Shown: one piece after another, positions 24,100-33,081 of the stretch | How the letters are laid out: each line of letters starts with the position of its first letter | Position numbering within the stretch: the first letter of the stretch is position 1 | NCBI GenBank assembly: GCA_030037595.1 | Contig: JASHQJ010000030.1 | Span: 1-42,768, forward strand | Direction: 5' to 3' | Origin: Candidatus Binataceae bacterium | GTDB taxonomy: Bacteria; Desulfobacterota; Binatia; Binatales; Binataceae | DNA length: 42,768 nucleotides | Translations under genes and position numbers: made by a program | Notes under the pieces: model-generated | The model's input: only the letters and a program-made list of their open reading frames with translations | Told to the model about the DNA's origin: nothing | Database searches by the model: none

Positions 24100-24540
24100 T
24101 TACCGCGTACTCGGATCAGTTGGGACAAGCGGCACATAGTTTTCCAGTTCGAAGTCGCCGATGACGACGGCTCCGTCGCTCTCGAGCCAGGCGTGCGCCT
24201 TGAATTCGCCGGCCGCGGGATTGGCGACGCCGAAGCGAAGCTCGGCGGGATAACCATAGCGGTCAAGCATCATTTCCGCCGCGAGTGCACGCACGAGGCA
24301 ATTGGAACCCGCGGGAACAACATTGGCTGCGGCATTTACCGCCCAGGCGATCCGTTCACGCGGCGGTTTGTCGGATCCGGCGTGGACGCCCCGGGAGCGC
24401 ATCCGGTCTGCGAGGGCGCGCACGCGCGCAAACGGCATGGTCCACGTCGCAAGCCGCATCACGACGACCGATGCCAGCGCCTCGAGCACGACGCGGCGCT
24501 CTGATGCGGCGAGCGCGATAAACTTACTGAGACGCGTCAT
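24100..24540 (-). CDS. lasso leader peptidase B2 (transglutaminase-like)
   Basis: With the ATG at 24540 the protein has 146 residues, typical of stand-alone B2 proteases. An N-terminal helical part is followed by the papain/transglutaminase-like core. The catalytic triad candidates are Cys81 in SNCLVRALA, His116 in FKAHAWLE and Asp129 in VIGDFE. It removes the leader from the precursor together with the RRE protein B1. The start overlaps the B1 stop by 17 bases; a TTG two codons earlier is also open but less likely. Confidence 0.93.
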   Translation of the reverse strand: MTRLSKFIALAASERRVVLEALASVVVMRLATWTMPFARVRALADRMRSRGVHAGSDKPPRERIAWAVNAAANVVPAGSNCLVRALAAEMMLDRYGYPAELRFGVANPAAGEFKAHAWLESDGAVVIGDFELENYVPLVPTDPSTR

Positions 24541-24820
24541 CCACAAGTTGTATCAAACCGCGCGCGCTTAGATCGCCAAGCAGCCGAATAAGATCGGAGG
24601 CGCACTGTTCCGGTTCGACATCATAGAGTTCGAGCAGCTCGTCGCGAATTTCGCTGACCCGCCGCGGCTCGGCCAGCATCTGCCACACGGTCGAGCCGAC
24701 CGGGTCGAGGCCGTAGTAGAAGCCCCGCTTGAGGTCGAGGATTGCGGCCTCGCCGGCCAGCTCGCAGGAGACCTGGTTCGTGGCAGCAACTACGATCGAG
24801 TCGGTAGAGATGACCTTCAC
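24524..24820 (-). CDS. PqqD-family RRE protein B1 of the lasso cluster
   Basis: Started at the GTG at 24820, the product is 98 residues beginning MKVISTDSIVVAATNQ. This fits the usual size of lasso B1 proteins; the 25-residue N-terminal extension in the open frame is Arg/Cys-rich and looks non-coding. The PqqD pattern EAAILDLKRGFYYGLDPVG, then VWQMLAE, is clear. B1 binds the Y-x2-P-x-L leader and delivers it to B2, whose gene overlaps this one. It is the first gene of the cluster, 113 bp after the LLM oxidoreductase on the same strand. The Shine-Dalgarno sequence is poor, so the start is moderately sure. Confidence 0.87.
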   Translation of the reverse strand: MKVISTDSIVVAATNQVSCELAGEAAILDLKRGFYYGLDPVGSTVWQMLAEPRRVSEIRDELLELYDVEPEQCASDLIRLLGDLSARGLIQLVDDASQ

Positions 24821-24933
24821 GTGATCAATGCGGCATCGGCAAGGGCGCCGTTCCCGATTTCCTGAATGTGTACCGGGTATCAGCCTGACGAGCAAGCCGG
24901 CCAGCGGGACGTGCGATTCACCCGCGAAACGGC

Positions 24934-25815
24934 CTATTCCAGATGCGGGCGCACCTCGCGGTCGAATCGATCGAGGAAGGCGTCCAGCGAGCGCTCGGAA
25001 CCGAGCGGACTGATGAGCAATTCCTCGATTCCGAGCGGCGCGTAGCGCCTGAGATATTCAGCGAGCTGCGACGGAGGCGCGAGCACGCCTTCGACGTAGC
25101 CGCCCGTGTCGGTCCACTTGTCGGCGAATCCGACGTACACGCGATGACTCAGCGCAAAGCCCTTGAGGTCGCGGCCCTTACGCGCGGCAATCTCGCGGAG
25201 CCACTTGATCCGCTCGGCGACCTGGTCGGGCCTCATCCGCGTGCCATGCCATCCGTCGCCCAGTTCGACCGCGCGGCGCACGGCGCGCTTGCTGATGCCG
25301 CCGATCCAGAGCGGGATATTGCCGGCCTTCGGGCGCGGGCCGAAACGCATCCCGTGAAGTTTGAAAAACTCGCCATCGAAGTCGGGATCCGCGTTCGCCC
25401 ACATCGCGCGCATCAAGCGGATTGCTTCGTCAGTATATTCGCCGCGGCGCTCGTACGGCGCACCGAGCGCGCGGAACTCCGCCTCCAGCCATCCGCTAGC
25501 GACGCCGACCGCGAGCCGTCCGTCCGCGAGGCGATCGAGCGTCGCAAGCTCCTTGGCGAGATGAATCGCGTTGCGGTACGGAAGGACAATCACGCTGCTC
25601 GCGAGCCGAATTCTGCTAGTCACGGCAGCGACGTACGCGAGCGTCGTGATCGGCTCCATGATTTCGACCGGCGGAATCCGCGCGCCCGCCGAGGGCACGA
25701 GCAGGTGATCGCTCACCCAGATCGTTTCATAGCCGGTCGCCTCGGCCCGCTTCGCGATGCGGACCAGATCAGCGGGCGCGCCGCCGAGCTGCGGCAGATG
25801 GAGTCCGAGTTTCAT
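24934..25815 (-). CDS. LLM class (probably F420-dependent) oxidoreductase
   Basis: This 293-residue luciferase-like monooxygenase begins [37 protein letters not shown], the hallmark N-terminus of TIGR03619-type F420-dependent enzymes. Further motifs are [32 protein letters not shown] and PLWIGG. It would transfer hydride to or from F420 on an unknown substrate. It overlaps the end of the NAD synthetase gene by 47 bases and precedes the lasso cluster on the same strand. Co-transcription with either is possible but nothing in the sequence ties it to lasso maturation. Confidence 0.87.
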   Translation of the reverse strand: MKLGLHLPQLGGAPADLVRIAKRAEATGYETIWVSDHLLVPSAGARIPPVEIMEPITTLAYVAAVTSRIRLASSVIVLPYRNAIHLAKELATLDRLADGRLAVGVASGWLEAEFRALGAPYERRGEYTDEAIRLMRAMWANADPDFDGEFFKLHGMRFGPRPKAGNIPLWIGGISKRAVRRAVELGDGWHGTRMRPDQVAERIKWLREIAARKGRDLKGFALSHRVYVGFADKWTDTGGYVEGVLAPPSQLAEYLRRYAPLGIEELLISPLGSERSLDAFLDRFDREVRPHLE

Positions 25816-27985
25816 CGCGGGTCACCGATTCGTGTGGAATCTGATTGAGCAGTGTCAGCCACGCCCTCGCCTCGCTGTCGCTCGGGGCGCGCCAATCGCC
25901 GCGCGGCGAGAGCGATCCACCGGAGCCTACCTTGGGGGCATTCGGGACACAGCTTCGTTTGAACTGGCTCAGCCTGAAGAATCGATTCAGGAAAGTTTCG
26001 AGATGCGTCCGGATCTGCGCGATGTCGTACTCGGAGCGATTGGCCTCGGGGATGTTCGGCCATCCGCTACGCTCGCGATCGTGCCACGCAAGCCACGCGA
26101 GGAAGGCAACTTTCGGCGGCGCGTAGCCGAAACGCAGCGTGTAGTAGAGGAAGAAATCGTGCAGCTCGTAGGGACCGATGGCGGCCTCCGTGTCGTGCGC
26201 AGGTGCATTGCCGTCATGTGGCACCAGCTCGGGACTGATCGGCGTTTCGAGGATTTCGAGCAGCACCGCGCTCGCCTCGGCGCCGAGGGCCTCCTTCTCC
26301 GCAACCCAGCGGATCACGTGCTGGATCAGCGTTTTCGGCACGCTCGCGTTGACGCTGTAGTGCGACATGTGATCGCCCACGCCGTATGTGCACCATCCGA
26401 GCGCAAGCTCGCTCAGGTCGCCGGTGCCGACGACAAGACCGCCCTCGAGGTTTGCGATGCGAAAGAGATGGTTGGTCCGCTCGCCCGCCTGGACATTCTC
26501 GAACGCGACGTCATAGACCGGCTTGCCGCCGGCGTAAGGATGGCCGATGTCGCGCAGCATCTGCATGCAGCTCGGCCGGATATCGATCTCGCGTGAGTCG
26601 CATTCGATCGCGCTCATCAAGCGGCGCGCCTGATCGAGCGTGCGTGTGCTGGTTGCGAATCCCGGCATCGTAACGGCGAGCAGGTTCCGGCGCGGCGAGC
26701 CGATTTTGTCGAGCGCCTTTGCGCAGACGAGCAGCGCGTGCGTGGAGTCGATCCCACCCGAGACTCCGATCACGACGCGCTTAATGCCGCTCGCCCTGAG
26801 GCGAGTCGCGAGGCCCTGGACCTGGATATCGAAGACTTCGGCGCATCGCTCGTCGCGCGTCGCGAGATTCGACGGCACGTAGGGAAAGCGCTCGTAGCTT
26901 CGCTCGGGCAGCATTCGCTGCGCGCGTGGCAGATCGATCGAAAATGAAACGCGGCGAAAATTCTTGAGGCTTTCGCGCTCGCGCTCGGCATTCTCGCCGA
27001 ACGTGTTCTGGCGCATGCGCTCCTGCGCGAGCCGCTCGAGATCGATCTCGGCGGTCACGAGCTGCGGCTCATCGCGAAAGCGCTCCGACTCGGCGAGCAT
27101 GTTGCCGTTCTCGCAGATGAGCGCGTGGCCGTCCCATGCCAGATCGGTAGTCGATTCGCCGCTGCCGGCGGCGGAATAAAGGTAGGCAGCGAGACATCGC
27201 GCGGACTGGCTCGTGACAAGAAGCCGGCGATAGTCGGCCTTGCCGATCGTGATATTCGACGCGGAAAGATTCACCAGCACAGTCGCGCCGGCAAGCGCGG
27301 CATACGAGGATGGCGAAATCGGAACCCAGAGGTCCTCGCAGATCTCAGCATGGACCTTCAGCAGCGGCTGCTCGGCGTGCTCGAAGATAAGATTCGATCC
27401 GAACGGTACGCCGCGCTGGCCGAGCAAATCGATTTCGTCGCGCATCGCGGAATCACCGGACGTGAACTGCCGCTGCTCATAGAACTCGCGGTAGTTCGGA
27501 AGGTTCGTCTTCGGTACGACGCCGAGGATTCGCCCGCGATGAATGGCGAGCGCACAGTTATAGAGCAGATTGTCGACAACGAGCGGCGCGCCGACCACGC
27601 TCACGACCGGCAGTGACGCGGTCTCGGCGAGGACGCGTGCAATTGCTGCTTCGCAAGCATCGCGCAGCGCGCGCTGATGAAACAAATCGTCGCAGGAGTA
27701 CGCGCTGAGCCCGAGCTCCGGGAAAAGCACGATCAATGCGTGCTGGCCGGCGGCGCGCCGGATGAGCGCGATGGTCTGCTCCGCGTTGTGCTCGGGATCG
27801 GCGACGACGACGGCAGGAATCCCGACCGCGACGCGGACGAAGTCGTGATCGTAGAGGTTGAAGAAGTTGCGCGCTGCCGTCCCGCGCCAGCGTTCCTTCG
27901 CCGGCTTTCCGCTTGCGACCTCGAGCCTTACCTGCCGTCTCTGCGCCACGATCTCGATTCCTGACTTAGCGTCTCTCTGACGCAT
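25769..27985 (-). CDS. nadE: glutamine-dependent NAD(+) synthetase
   Basis: The 738-residue frame contains an N-terminal nitrilase-type glutaminase domain. Its catalytic triad is Glu in [12 protein letters not shown], Lys in [14 protein letters not shown] and Cys in [11 protein letters not shown]. The C-terminal NAD synthase domain has the PPi-loop [13 protein letters not shown] and the [24 protein letters not shown] block. It amidates nicotinate adenine dinucleotide using glutamine. Homologues are about 680 residues and start near the [14 protein letters not shown] segment. The first 45 residues are thus doubtful, and a GTG about 12 codons in has AGGA upstream. It also overlaps the LLM gene at its 3' end. 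Confidence 0.93.
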   Translation of the reverse strand: MRQRDAKSGIEIVAQRRQVRLEVASGKPAKERWRGTAARNFFNLYDHDFVRVAVGIPAVVVADPEHNAEQTIALIRRAAGQHALIVLFPELGLSAYSCDDLFHQRALRDACEAAIARVLAETASLPVVSVVGAPLVVDNLLYNCALAIHRGRILGVVPKTNLPNYREFYEQRQFTSGDSAMRDEIDLLGQRGVPFGSNLIFEHAEQPLLKVHAEICEDLWVPISPSSYAALAGATVLVNLSASNITIGKADYRRLLVTSQSARCLAAYLYSAAGSGESTTDLAWDGHALICENGNMLAESERFRDEPQLVTAEIDLERLAQERMRQNTFGENAERERESLKNFRRVSFSIDLPRAQRMLPERSYERFPYVPSNLATRDERCAEVFDIQVQGLATRLRASGIKRVVIGVSGGIDSTHALLVCAKALDKIGSPRRNLLAVTMPGFATSTRTLDQARRLMSAIECDSREIDIRPSCMQMLRDIGHPYAGGKPVYDVAFENVQAGERTNHLFRIANLEGGLVVGTGDLSELALGWCTYGVGDHMSHYSVNASVPKTLIQHVIRWVAEKEALGAEASAVLLEILETPISPELVPHDGNAPAHDTEAAIGPYELHDFFLYYTLRFGYAPPKVAFLAWLAWHDRERSGWPNIPEANRSEYDIAQIRTHLETFLNRFFRLSQFKRSCVPNAPKVGSGGSLSPRGDWRAPSDSEARAWLTLLNQIPHESVTRDETRTPSAAARRRAR

Positions 27986-28103
27986 TCAAACACGAGCCAG
28001 CCCCGAAGTGGAGATGGCCGAGCGGCGCTTTTTTCCGGATACGTTTACAAAGTTAACAGGCGATTCGCTATTTGTTCGTCTCAAACCTCGACTCTCGCCC
28101 AAT

Positions 28104-28130
28104 GTTCATCGCGATTGAACAGCATTGTTC
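28104..28130. promoter_or_regulatory. triple GTTC/GAAC half-sites upstream of a small membrane protein gene
   Basis: The stretch contains GTTC at 28104, GAAC at 28117 and GTTC at 28127, with the decamer TGTTCATCGC present twice. This gives both an inverted and a direct arrangement of the same half-site, 50 bases upstream of the gene at 28181. It resembles a regulator-binding region; the spacings do not match a LexA box exactly. NAD synthetase is divergent, so either gene could be controlled. Confidence 0.35.
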
Positions 28131-28180
28131 ATCGCTTTTTTACGCCTTGGAAGTGAGAACGCTGATCCGATGAGGAGCTG

Positions 28181-28441
28181 ATGATGGACACAATCCTTAA
28201 TTCCGGCAAAGCACGCAACTTTGATTCTAACGCACGGCGGCGGATTTCGTCGGGCGCTTCGAGGATGGCTTCGATGAATACCGAAAACAATCTGACCGCG
28301 GTTCGCGGTTTGGGTGCGATCAAGCACGATAACTACGGGCTGATGATTGCCCGAGGCCGCCTACTCGACGAGCTGCCCGGCCTCGCCTTCGGAATCGTGA
28401 CGCTCGTTTACCTTCTAAGATTCCTCAGCGGGCTCCTCTGA
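28181..28441 (+). CDS. small hypothetical protein with C-terminal membrane segment
   Basis: This 86-residue product begins MMDTILNSGKARNF and has a basic, Ser/Arg-rich first third. Its C-terminus is hydrophobic (LPGLAFGIVTLVYLLRFLSGLL), enough for one membrane helix. GAGGAG lies 5 bases before the first ATG, which supports translation, and a GC-rich hairpin follows the stop. No family is recognised. It could be a small single-pass membrane protein. Confidence 0.5.
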   Translation: MMDTILNSGKARNFDSNARRRISSGASRMASMNTENNLTAVRGLGAIKHDNYGLMIARGRLLDELPGLAFGIVTLVYLLRFLSGLL

Positions 28442-28464
28442 CATGCCCGCACCCCCCAGGCCGG

Positions 28465-28497
28465 CGGGGAGCCCTGTAAGAGCCGCGGGGCTCCCCG
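28465..28497 (+). terminator. GC-rich hairpin after the small membrane protein gene
   Basis: CGGGGAGCCC pairs with GGGCTCCCCG around a 13-base loop, 24 bases after the stop at 28441. No T-run follows (TCAATTAA), so it may be a weak or factor-assisted terminator, or it may simply protect the transcript. Confidence 0.5.
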
Positions 28498-28965
28498 TCA
28501 ATTAACGAGAAACCGAATTATCAGCAACGAACCGAACACGCACTTGAAGATCACGATGAAATCAATGGCGAGCATCTCGCGCGGATGGACCGAAGATAAA
28601 CTTCGGATTGCGCTCGGAATCTCCGCCATCGCAACGACTGCGCTCGCGATCGCGTTCATCTGCGCGGAGCGCTTTCACGCCGATTCCTTCGAGTCGCTAA
28701 GACTCACCGCGGCCTCGATCCACTCCTCGTGGTCGCACATCTGTGCGCCAGCGATGCCGTGTCCGGCGGGCCGCATTACCGCCCATTCGATACGGTTCTG
28801 GATGCGCCACATAACAGATTGTTACTTCCCCGGGATGCGCCAGTGGTCGGTTGGGATCCGCCTGGCGAAGGGGTGCCGCCTCGGCGGGCGTATCACGCTC
28901 GCTTGACGTGCAGCGCCGCGTGTCTTCTAGACACGGCGTACCCCGGGGAACTCCTTTTCCGCGAG
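28498..28965. other. intergenic stretch without a convincing gene
   Basis: A 120-codon plus-strand frame from 28544 begins MKITMKSMASISRGWTEDKL with a hydrophobic segment (ALGISAIATTALAIAFI). It has no clear ribosome binding site, and its second half is Arg/Cys-rich and low in coding character. It may be the remains of a short signal-anchored protein. Nothing else is recognised. Confidence 0.3.
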
Positions 28966-29507
28966 TTATGCACCTTTGCCGGCAAGCCCTACGGCGACAG
29001 GCCCGCCATTGTTGATGATCGAGAGCGAGCCCTCTACTTTACCTTTTGCGGCTGGCGTGAAGTTCGCTGTGATCGTGCAGGGCGCGCGTGTTGGCAAAAC
29101 GCCTTTGCAGTTGTCGTTTTCGCCAAAGACGTCCGGCTTGCTGCTGTCACGCTAATGATTGTTACCGGCCCAAATCCTACATCAGTAACCGTGATGGGCC
29201 GGCGGTGGTCGTCTTGACCTTTTGCGAGCCGAAATCGATCTGATCCGGAGAAGCCTGCAGGTGCCCTATTATCACCGGCACCGTACACGCCACCGACGAG
29301 ACCTGCGGTGAGGTGACGAGAATCGTGTCCTTCGTGGTCGTGAAGTTTACTTCTCCGAGCGCCGCAACTTCGGGGCATCCGAGAAGCGTCGGTCCGCCGA
29401 TAAGTTATTCGCCGTGCATTGGCATGCCTGGCAGCGGATAGATGGCCGTGCCGCTCAAAAGATACGGACACGCAGTCTTCTGCGGACAAGTATCTACCCC
29501 GAGGCCA
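28966..29507 (-). pseudogene. decayed choice-of-anchor D (ASH-like) domain gene, C-terminal part
   Basis: Reading across three frames gives PDQIDFGSQKVKTTTAGP, then ITVTDVGFGPVTIISVTA, then FGENDNCKGVLPTRAPCTIT and SLSIINNGGPVAVGLAGKGA with a TAA at 28966. That order (FGSQ.V, C-G..L....CTI, LAGKG) is the choice-of-anchor D / ASPM-type immunoglobulin-like domain found in secreted proteins. At least two frame changes and an in-frame stop break it. The start cannot be placed; it may once have been joined to the secreted protein upstream. Confidence 0.6.
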
Positions 29508-29508
29508 T

Positions 29509-30101
29509 TTACTTGTCTTGCTCGGACGATGGCTGTTCCAGAGGTGGAACTATCGATACCTCGGTTTCTCCTGAACCCTTTGGATTGTTGATCGGGCAAC
29601 GGCAATAGAATGCGCTCGCGATCGGCGTGCCGGCGGGGCCGCAGGTGCCGCTTCCAACGAACCCGGCCGCGCTCGAATAGGAGAAGTCGATGCCATTATT
29701 CACGGGAGTTAGCGTCAGCGTCGCGTTCCCGAGTGGACATAACGGAGAGGCGGTATTCGAAGGCTCCTAGGTCAGTGTCGCCGAATCGAATCCCGCGGCC
29801 GACGGATCGTTTGGATACTGCCGCTCCCGTTCGTGTATGTGCACGCCGCCGGTCCCGCTCCGCCCTCGCTCACGGACAGCGTCGCTTCGCTCTGCCTGAT
29901 ACTGCTGCCGCTAATCGCAAGCGAGAATACTCCGCTGATATTGACGCTCTTTTGGGTATTTGCGGGCGTGTAAGCGGTGGAATCGAAGCCGCAAGAATAG
30001 TTTCCATTTAGGCCCGAAACGGCTTGCGCCGCAGAGATGCCGCCGCCCGCGAACACTGTGAATCCCACCACAGCCGCTATCAACATGCCCAGACGATTCA
30101 T
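29509..30101 (-). pseudogene. frameshifted secreted protein with signal peptide
   Basis: The ATG at 30101 has GGAGGG about 6 bases upstream and opens MNRLGMLIAAVVGFTVFAGG, a clear Sec signal peptide. A mature part with NGNYSCGFDSTAY and GVFSLAISGSSI follows. After GSGSIQT near 29825 the frame shifts. The continuation (NDPSAAGFDSATLT, a TAG, then NATLTLTPVNNGIDFSYSS and GTCGPAGTPIASAFYC) is in another frame, ending at 29509. One shift and one nonsense codon disable it. The gene was probably a surface or exported beta-rich protein. Confidence 0.6.
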
Positions 30102-30334
30102 CAAGGACCCTCCGACGAGGAACTCATCAGCTCAGCGCGGGTGAATATAGTAGGAGTCCCGATACTAAAAGTGAAGAAAGTTACCAAAAAGAATTTCCTA
30201 GGATGGGCGCGACGATGAACCGCGGTCACCGCCAGCTTCGTGTCACGGCGCGTGCAAGAAAAACTGCACGCGACGCGGCGCATCTCCCGCAACGAAGCGG
30301 GCGAGGTTATTCAAAGGTTCGCAGATTCCAATTC

Positions 30335-31582
30335 TCAGGCGGTAGCGAATCGAAGCGGCCACGTCCTATACGAATCCTCCGGTCCCAACGGCGGCGGCGC
30401 CGACGCGAGCATCGTGCCGACCAGGTCCGCGATCTCGAACACCGCGCGATTCTCTTGCGCCGCGACGCGCTCCTTGAAGTGCTTGAGCCGCCCCGCGTCG
30501 ATCATCGCCGCAACTCCCTCTTCGATTTCGCTGAAGAAGGACTGCAGCACCACGCCCAAGTCGTTGCGCGCGATCCAATCGGTGTTGAACCGCTCCTGGA
30601 TCATCGTCCACGCGTTGCGCTCGACGATTACCGGGAGTCCCATCACCAGCGCCTCGCTGATCGAGCCCGGCCCCGGCTTACCGATAAAGTAATCCGCCGC
30701 CGCCATGAACCCCGCAACGTCGCGAGTGAAGCCCTCGACGCGGCATCGATACGGCAATTTCATCGCGAGCAGCTTCTCGCGCAGTTCCTCGTTGTGTCCG
30801 CACATGAAGATGAGCTGCGTCTTAAGGCCCGCCGCCTTGATCCGCCGCGCGATCGTGAGCATCTGGCGCGAGCCATAGCCGCCGAACATCACGATTCCAG
30901 TCGTGATGTCGGGGTCGAGCCCGAGCCGTCTCCGCTCGCGGCGGCGGTCCGCTCTGCGGCGGTCATAAAATTCCGGCCGCACGATCATTCCCGAGGTACG
31001 AAACACGCGACGCGCCGGATGACCCATCGCGATCGCCTGCTCTGCCGCCGCCGCGGTCCCGCAAATGAGGTACTGCTCCTGCCTCTCGATCCAGAAGTGC
31101 GGCGGATAATCAGCGAGGTCGGTCAGGATCGTCGCCATCGGCGTCGCCGGCCGCGCACTCTCTTCGTCTGCCGCACGCAGCCCTTCGAACAGCGCGCGGT
31201 TGAAGTTCGGAATCATCGAGAGTACGAGATCCGGCGCCTCGTCGCGCCAGTAGCGCGCGAGAGTCTCGACCTGCCCGCGATGCGTGAGCCGAATGAGAGC
31301 CTGCGTCGTCCGGAGCATCGGCAGAGTGCCGACCGTGATTCCGTGACGGAGCAGACCGTTGTAGCAGTTCTCGATCTTGAGCCCGGTGACGCGCTTTATG
31401 TAGTCGATCGGCTCCAGGATGTCGCGCAGATTCACCAGCCTGATTCGCCACGGACGCTCCTGGCGCTGGCTGACGCCTTGCAGAGCCATCGCGGATGCGC
31501 GATGGCCGCCGCCGGCGTCAAAGAAGATCACATCGACGAGCGGTGCGGATGACGATAGTGCAGGATCGATTTCCGGGGTCAT
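30335..31582 (-). CDS. GT28/MurG-like glycosyltransferase (MGDG-synthase type)
   Basis: With the ATG at 31582 (ATGA overlap with the metallophosphoesterase stop) the protein has 415 residues. It opens DVIFFDAGGGHRASAMAL, the diagnostic N-terminus of monogalactosyl-/processive diacylglycerol glycosyltransferases. It has the FGGYGS nucleotide-sugar loop and the C-terminal KPGPGSISEALVMGLPVI acceptor/donor motif. It likely adds a sugar to a membrane lipid at the cytoplasmic face. The coupled phosphoesterase suggests a shared role in envelope or glycolipid synthesis. The longer open frame to 31636 is not supported. Confidence 0.87.
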   Translation of the reverse strand: MTPEIDPALSSSAPLVDVIFFDAGGGHRASAMALQGVSQRQERPWRIRLVNLRDILEPIDYIKRVTGLKIENCYNGLLRHGITVGTLPMLRTTQALIRLTHRGQVETLARYWRDEAPDLVLSMIPNFNRALFEGLRAADEESARPATPMATILTDLADYPPHFWIERQEQYLICGTAAAAEQAIAMGHPARRVFRTSGMIVRPEFYDRRRADRRRERRRLGLDPDITTGIVMFGGYGSRQMLTIARRIKAAGLKTQLIFMCGHNEELREKLLAMKLPYRCRVEGFTRDVAGFMAAADYFIGKPGPGSISEALVMGLPVIVERNAWTMIQERFNTDWIARNDLGVVLQSFFSEIEEGVAAMIDAGRLKHFKERVAAQENRAVFEIADLVGTMLASAPPPLGPEDSYRTWPLRFATA

Positions 31583-32370
31583 AGCGCCGCTCCTGCCGCG
31601 ACGGGCGATGCAATCTGCGCCGCGCCGCGCCGCCATTCGACCAGCCTGAGCGTGCCGTCATTATCCTCGACTAGCGCAGTGCAGCTTCGCACCCAGTCGC
31701 CGTCGTTCACATACATTACCGATCCGATCAAGCGCTGCTCGGCGCGATGGATATGGCCGCAGATCACGCCGTCGGCGCGATACTGTCGCGCGCCCTCGGA
31801 GACGGCGCTCTCGCGGAAGTCGGTCACATACTCGAATGCGCGCCGCACCTGGTCGGTGACAAACGAGATCACCGAGCGGCCGCCCGCCTCGCTCGAAAAT
31901 CGAAGGCGCTGCTCGCTCCAGTGATTTAGCTGCATCGCGCGGCCGTACGCCTTGCTGCCCATCCGCGAGAACCATCGGTTCGGATTCAGCGTGCCGTCGA
32001 ATTGATGCCCATGAATCACGAGCATGCGCCGGCCTTCTGCAGTCTTGTGCAGCAACTGGTAGCGGACGGCGACCGAACCGAAGAGCGTCTCAGCCATGTC
32101 AACATTGGCCTCGTCGTGATTACCGGGCAGAAAAACCACGCGCACGCCACTTCGATGCCATCGCGCGATTTCCTCGACCACCGCGGTCTGCGCGGGAGTC
32201 CAGTGCCAGCCGGGGCCGACGTTCCATCCGTCGACGATATCGCCGACCAGGTAGAGACTCTCGGCTTCGTGACTGATGAGGAAATCGTAAAGCGCCTCGG
32301 CCTTGCACAGCGGCGTGCCGAGGTGGACATCGGAAATCCAGATCGCCCGATAGCAAATCTTGCTAGTCAT
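31579..32370 (-). CDS. metallophosphoesterase, UDP-2,3-diacylglucosamine pyrophosphatase-like
   Basis: Started at the ATG at 32370, the product has 263 residues. The calcineurin-like motif series is complete: ISDVHLG, VGDIVDGW, LPGNHDE, VIHGHQFD and CGHIHRAE. These give the usual two-metal site. Overall it resembles LpxH/LpxI-substitute phosphoesterases and related membrane-lipid hydrolases. It is translationally coupled to the glycosyltransferase, so a lipid-linked substrate is plausible. The exact substrate is not shown by the sequence. Confidence 0.87.
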   Translation of the reverse strand: MTSKICYRAIWISDVHLGTPLCKAEALYDFLISHEAESLYLVGDIVDGWNVGPGWHWTPAQTAVVEEIARWHRSGVRVVFLPGNHDEANVDMAETLFGSVAVRYQLLHKTAEGRRMLVIHGHQFDGTLNPNRWFSRMGSKAYGRAMQLNHWSEQRLRFSSEAGGRSVISFVTDQVRRAFEYVTDFRESAVSEGARQYRADGVICGHIHRAEQRLIGSVMYVNDGDWVRSCTALVEDNDGTLRLVEWRRGAAQIASPVAAGAAL

Positions 32371-32715
32371 AACCCCACCGCCTTTCCTCCACATCCACGT
32401 CATGCCCAACTGCCGGGCTCGGTTTCCCCGCGAACTACCGCCTTCCACGCCGCGTTTTCTGCGCAGCCTGCGGTGAACAAAGCATTCAAATTGAAAGCGG
32501 GTTTGACGGGGCCCTTAAGTTATCAACACGGAATCGCTATGAAACGATTAATAATTCAAGTTAACATCATGATGGCGTCATGGTGCTGAAATGTTACCGA
32601 GGGGTTTCACAAAGCAGGCATGCATTGCACCCGAAGCTCGAAGACTCGATGCCTCATCTCAAGGCGCGCCCGGTGTCATTTAGATGAGGTGCCGTCGTTC
32701 GCCGTTCGGATCCCA

Positions 32716-32741
32716 ATGACGCCATGACACTAACGCGTCAT
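32716..32741. promoter_or_regulatory. inverted repeat upstream of the vapB-like gene, candidate operator
   Basis: ATGACGC at 32716-32722 and GCGTCAT at 32735-32741 form a perfect 7-bp inverted repeat with a 12-base spacer, 45 bases before the antitoxin start. A third copy of GCGTCAT lies at 32575-32581. VapB-type antitoxins normally bind such repeats to repress their own operon. The 32371-32786 interval otherwise shows nothing recognisable. Confidence 0.45.
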
Positions 32742-32786
32742 ACGCCTACAGTCTGGCCTGAATCTCGCGCAACGCGGTAACCGGCG

Positions 32787-33081
32787 ATGGCAAAATCTGT
32801 CACAAAAACGAATCGGCCCCGGCTCACGCTCGATATACCTCCTGCACTACGAGAGGCGCATTAAGGTGGCTGCGGCCGCGCAAGAACTTTCAGTGTCGGC
32901 ATACGTCACTCGCCGTCTCGATCGGGCGGTTCCTGCCGGGCGGGCTCTCAGGCGAGTAGCAGATGGAACCATTACGTCTGACACTGTGCGTCGGTTCGCG
33001 GCACTACGCGAACGGCAATCGGCCCCTTTTCCCGAGAACTCCGCCGGCGAAAGCAGGTTGGAGCGTGAGAATCAACTGTGA
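32787..33081 (+). pseudogene. vapB-like ribbon-helix-helix antitoxin, frameshifted
   Basis: From the ATG at 32787 the frame reads MAKSVTKTNRPRLTLDIPPA and LREAH, then meets TAA at 32862. The natural continuation is one base over: IKVAAAAQELSVSAYVTRRL, followed by a Ser/Arg-rich tail ending at 33081. Together these make the RHH antitoxin pattern (LTLDIPPAL..., then SVSAYV). As read, a one-base shift disables it unless a restart GTG at 32866 yields the C-terminal toxin-binding part. It overlaps the toxin start (GTGA). Confidence 0.7.

Noticed and set aside
28000-28060. GCCGAGCGGCGC followed by TTTTTT as a plus-strand terminator
   Set aside because: Stem only 3-4 bp and no plus-strand gene ends upstream.
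30203-31552. 449-codon plus-strand frame opposite the glycosyltransferase
   Set aside because: Extremely Arg-rich, no domain pattern; the minus strand encodes a GT28-type enzyme with diagnostic motifs.
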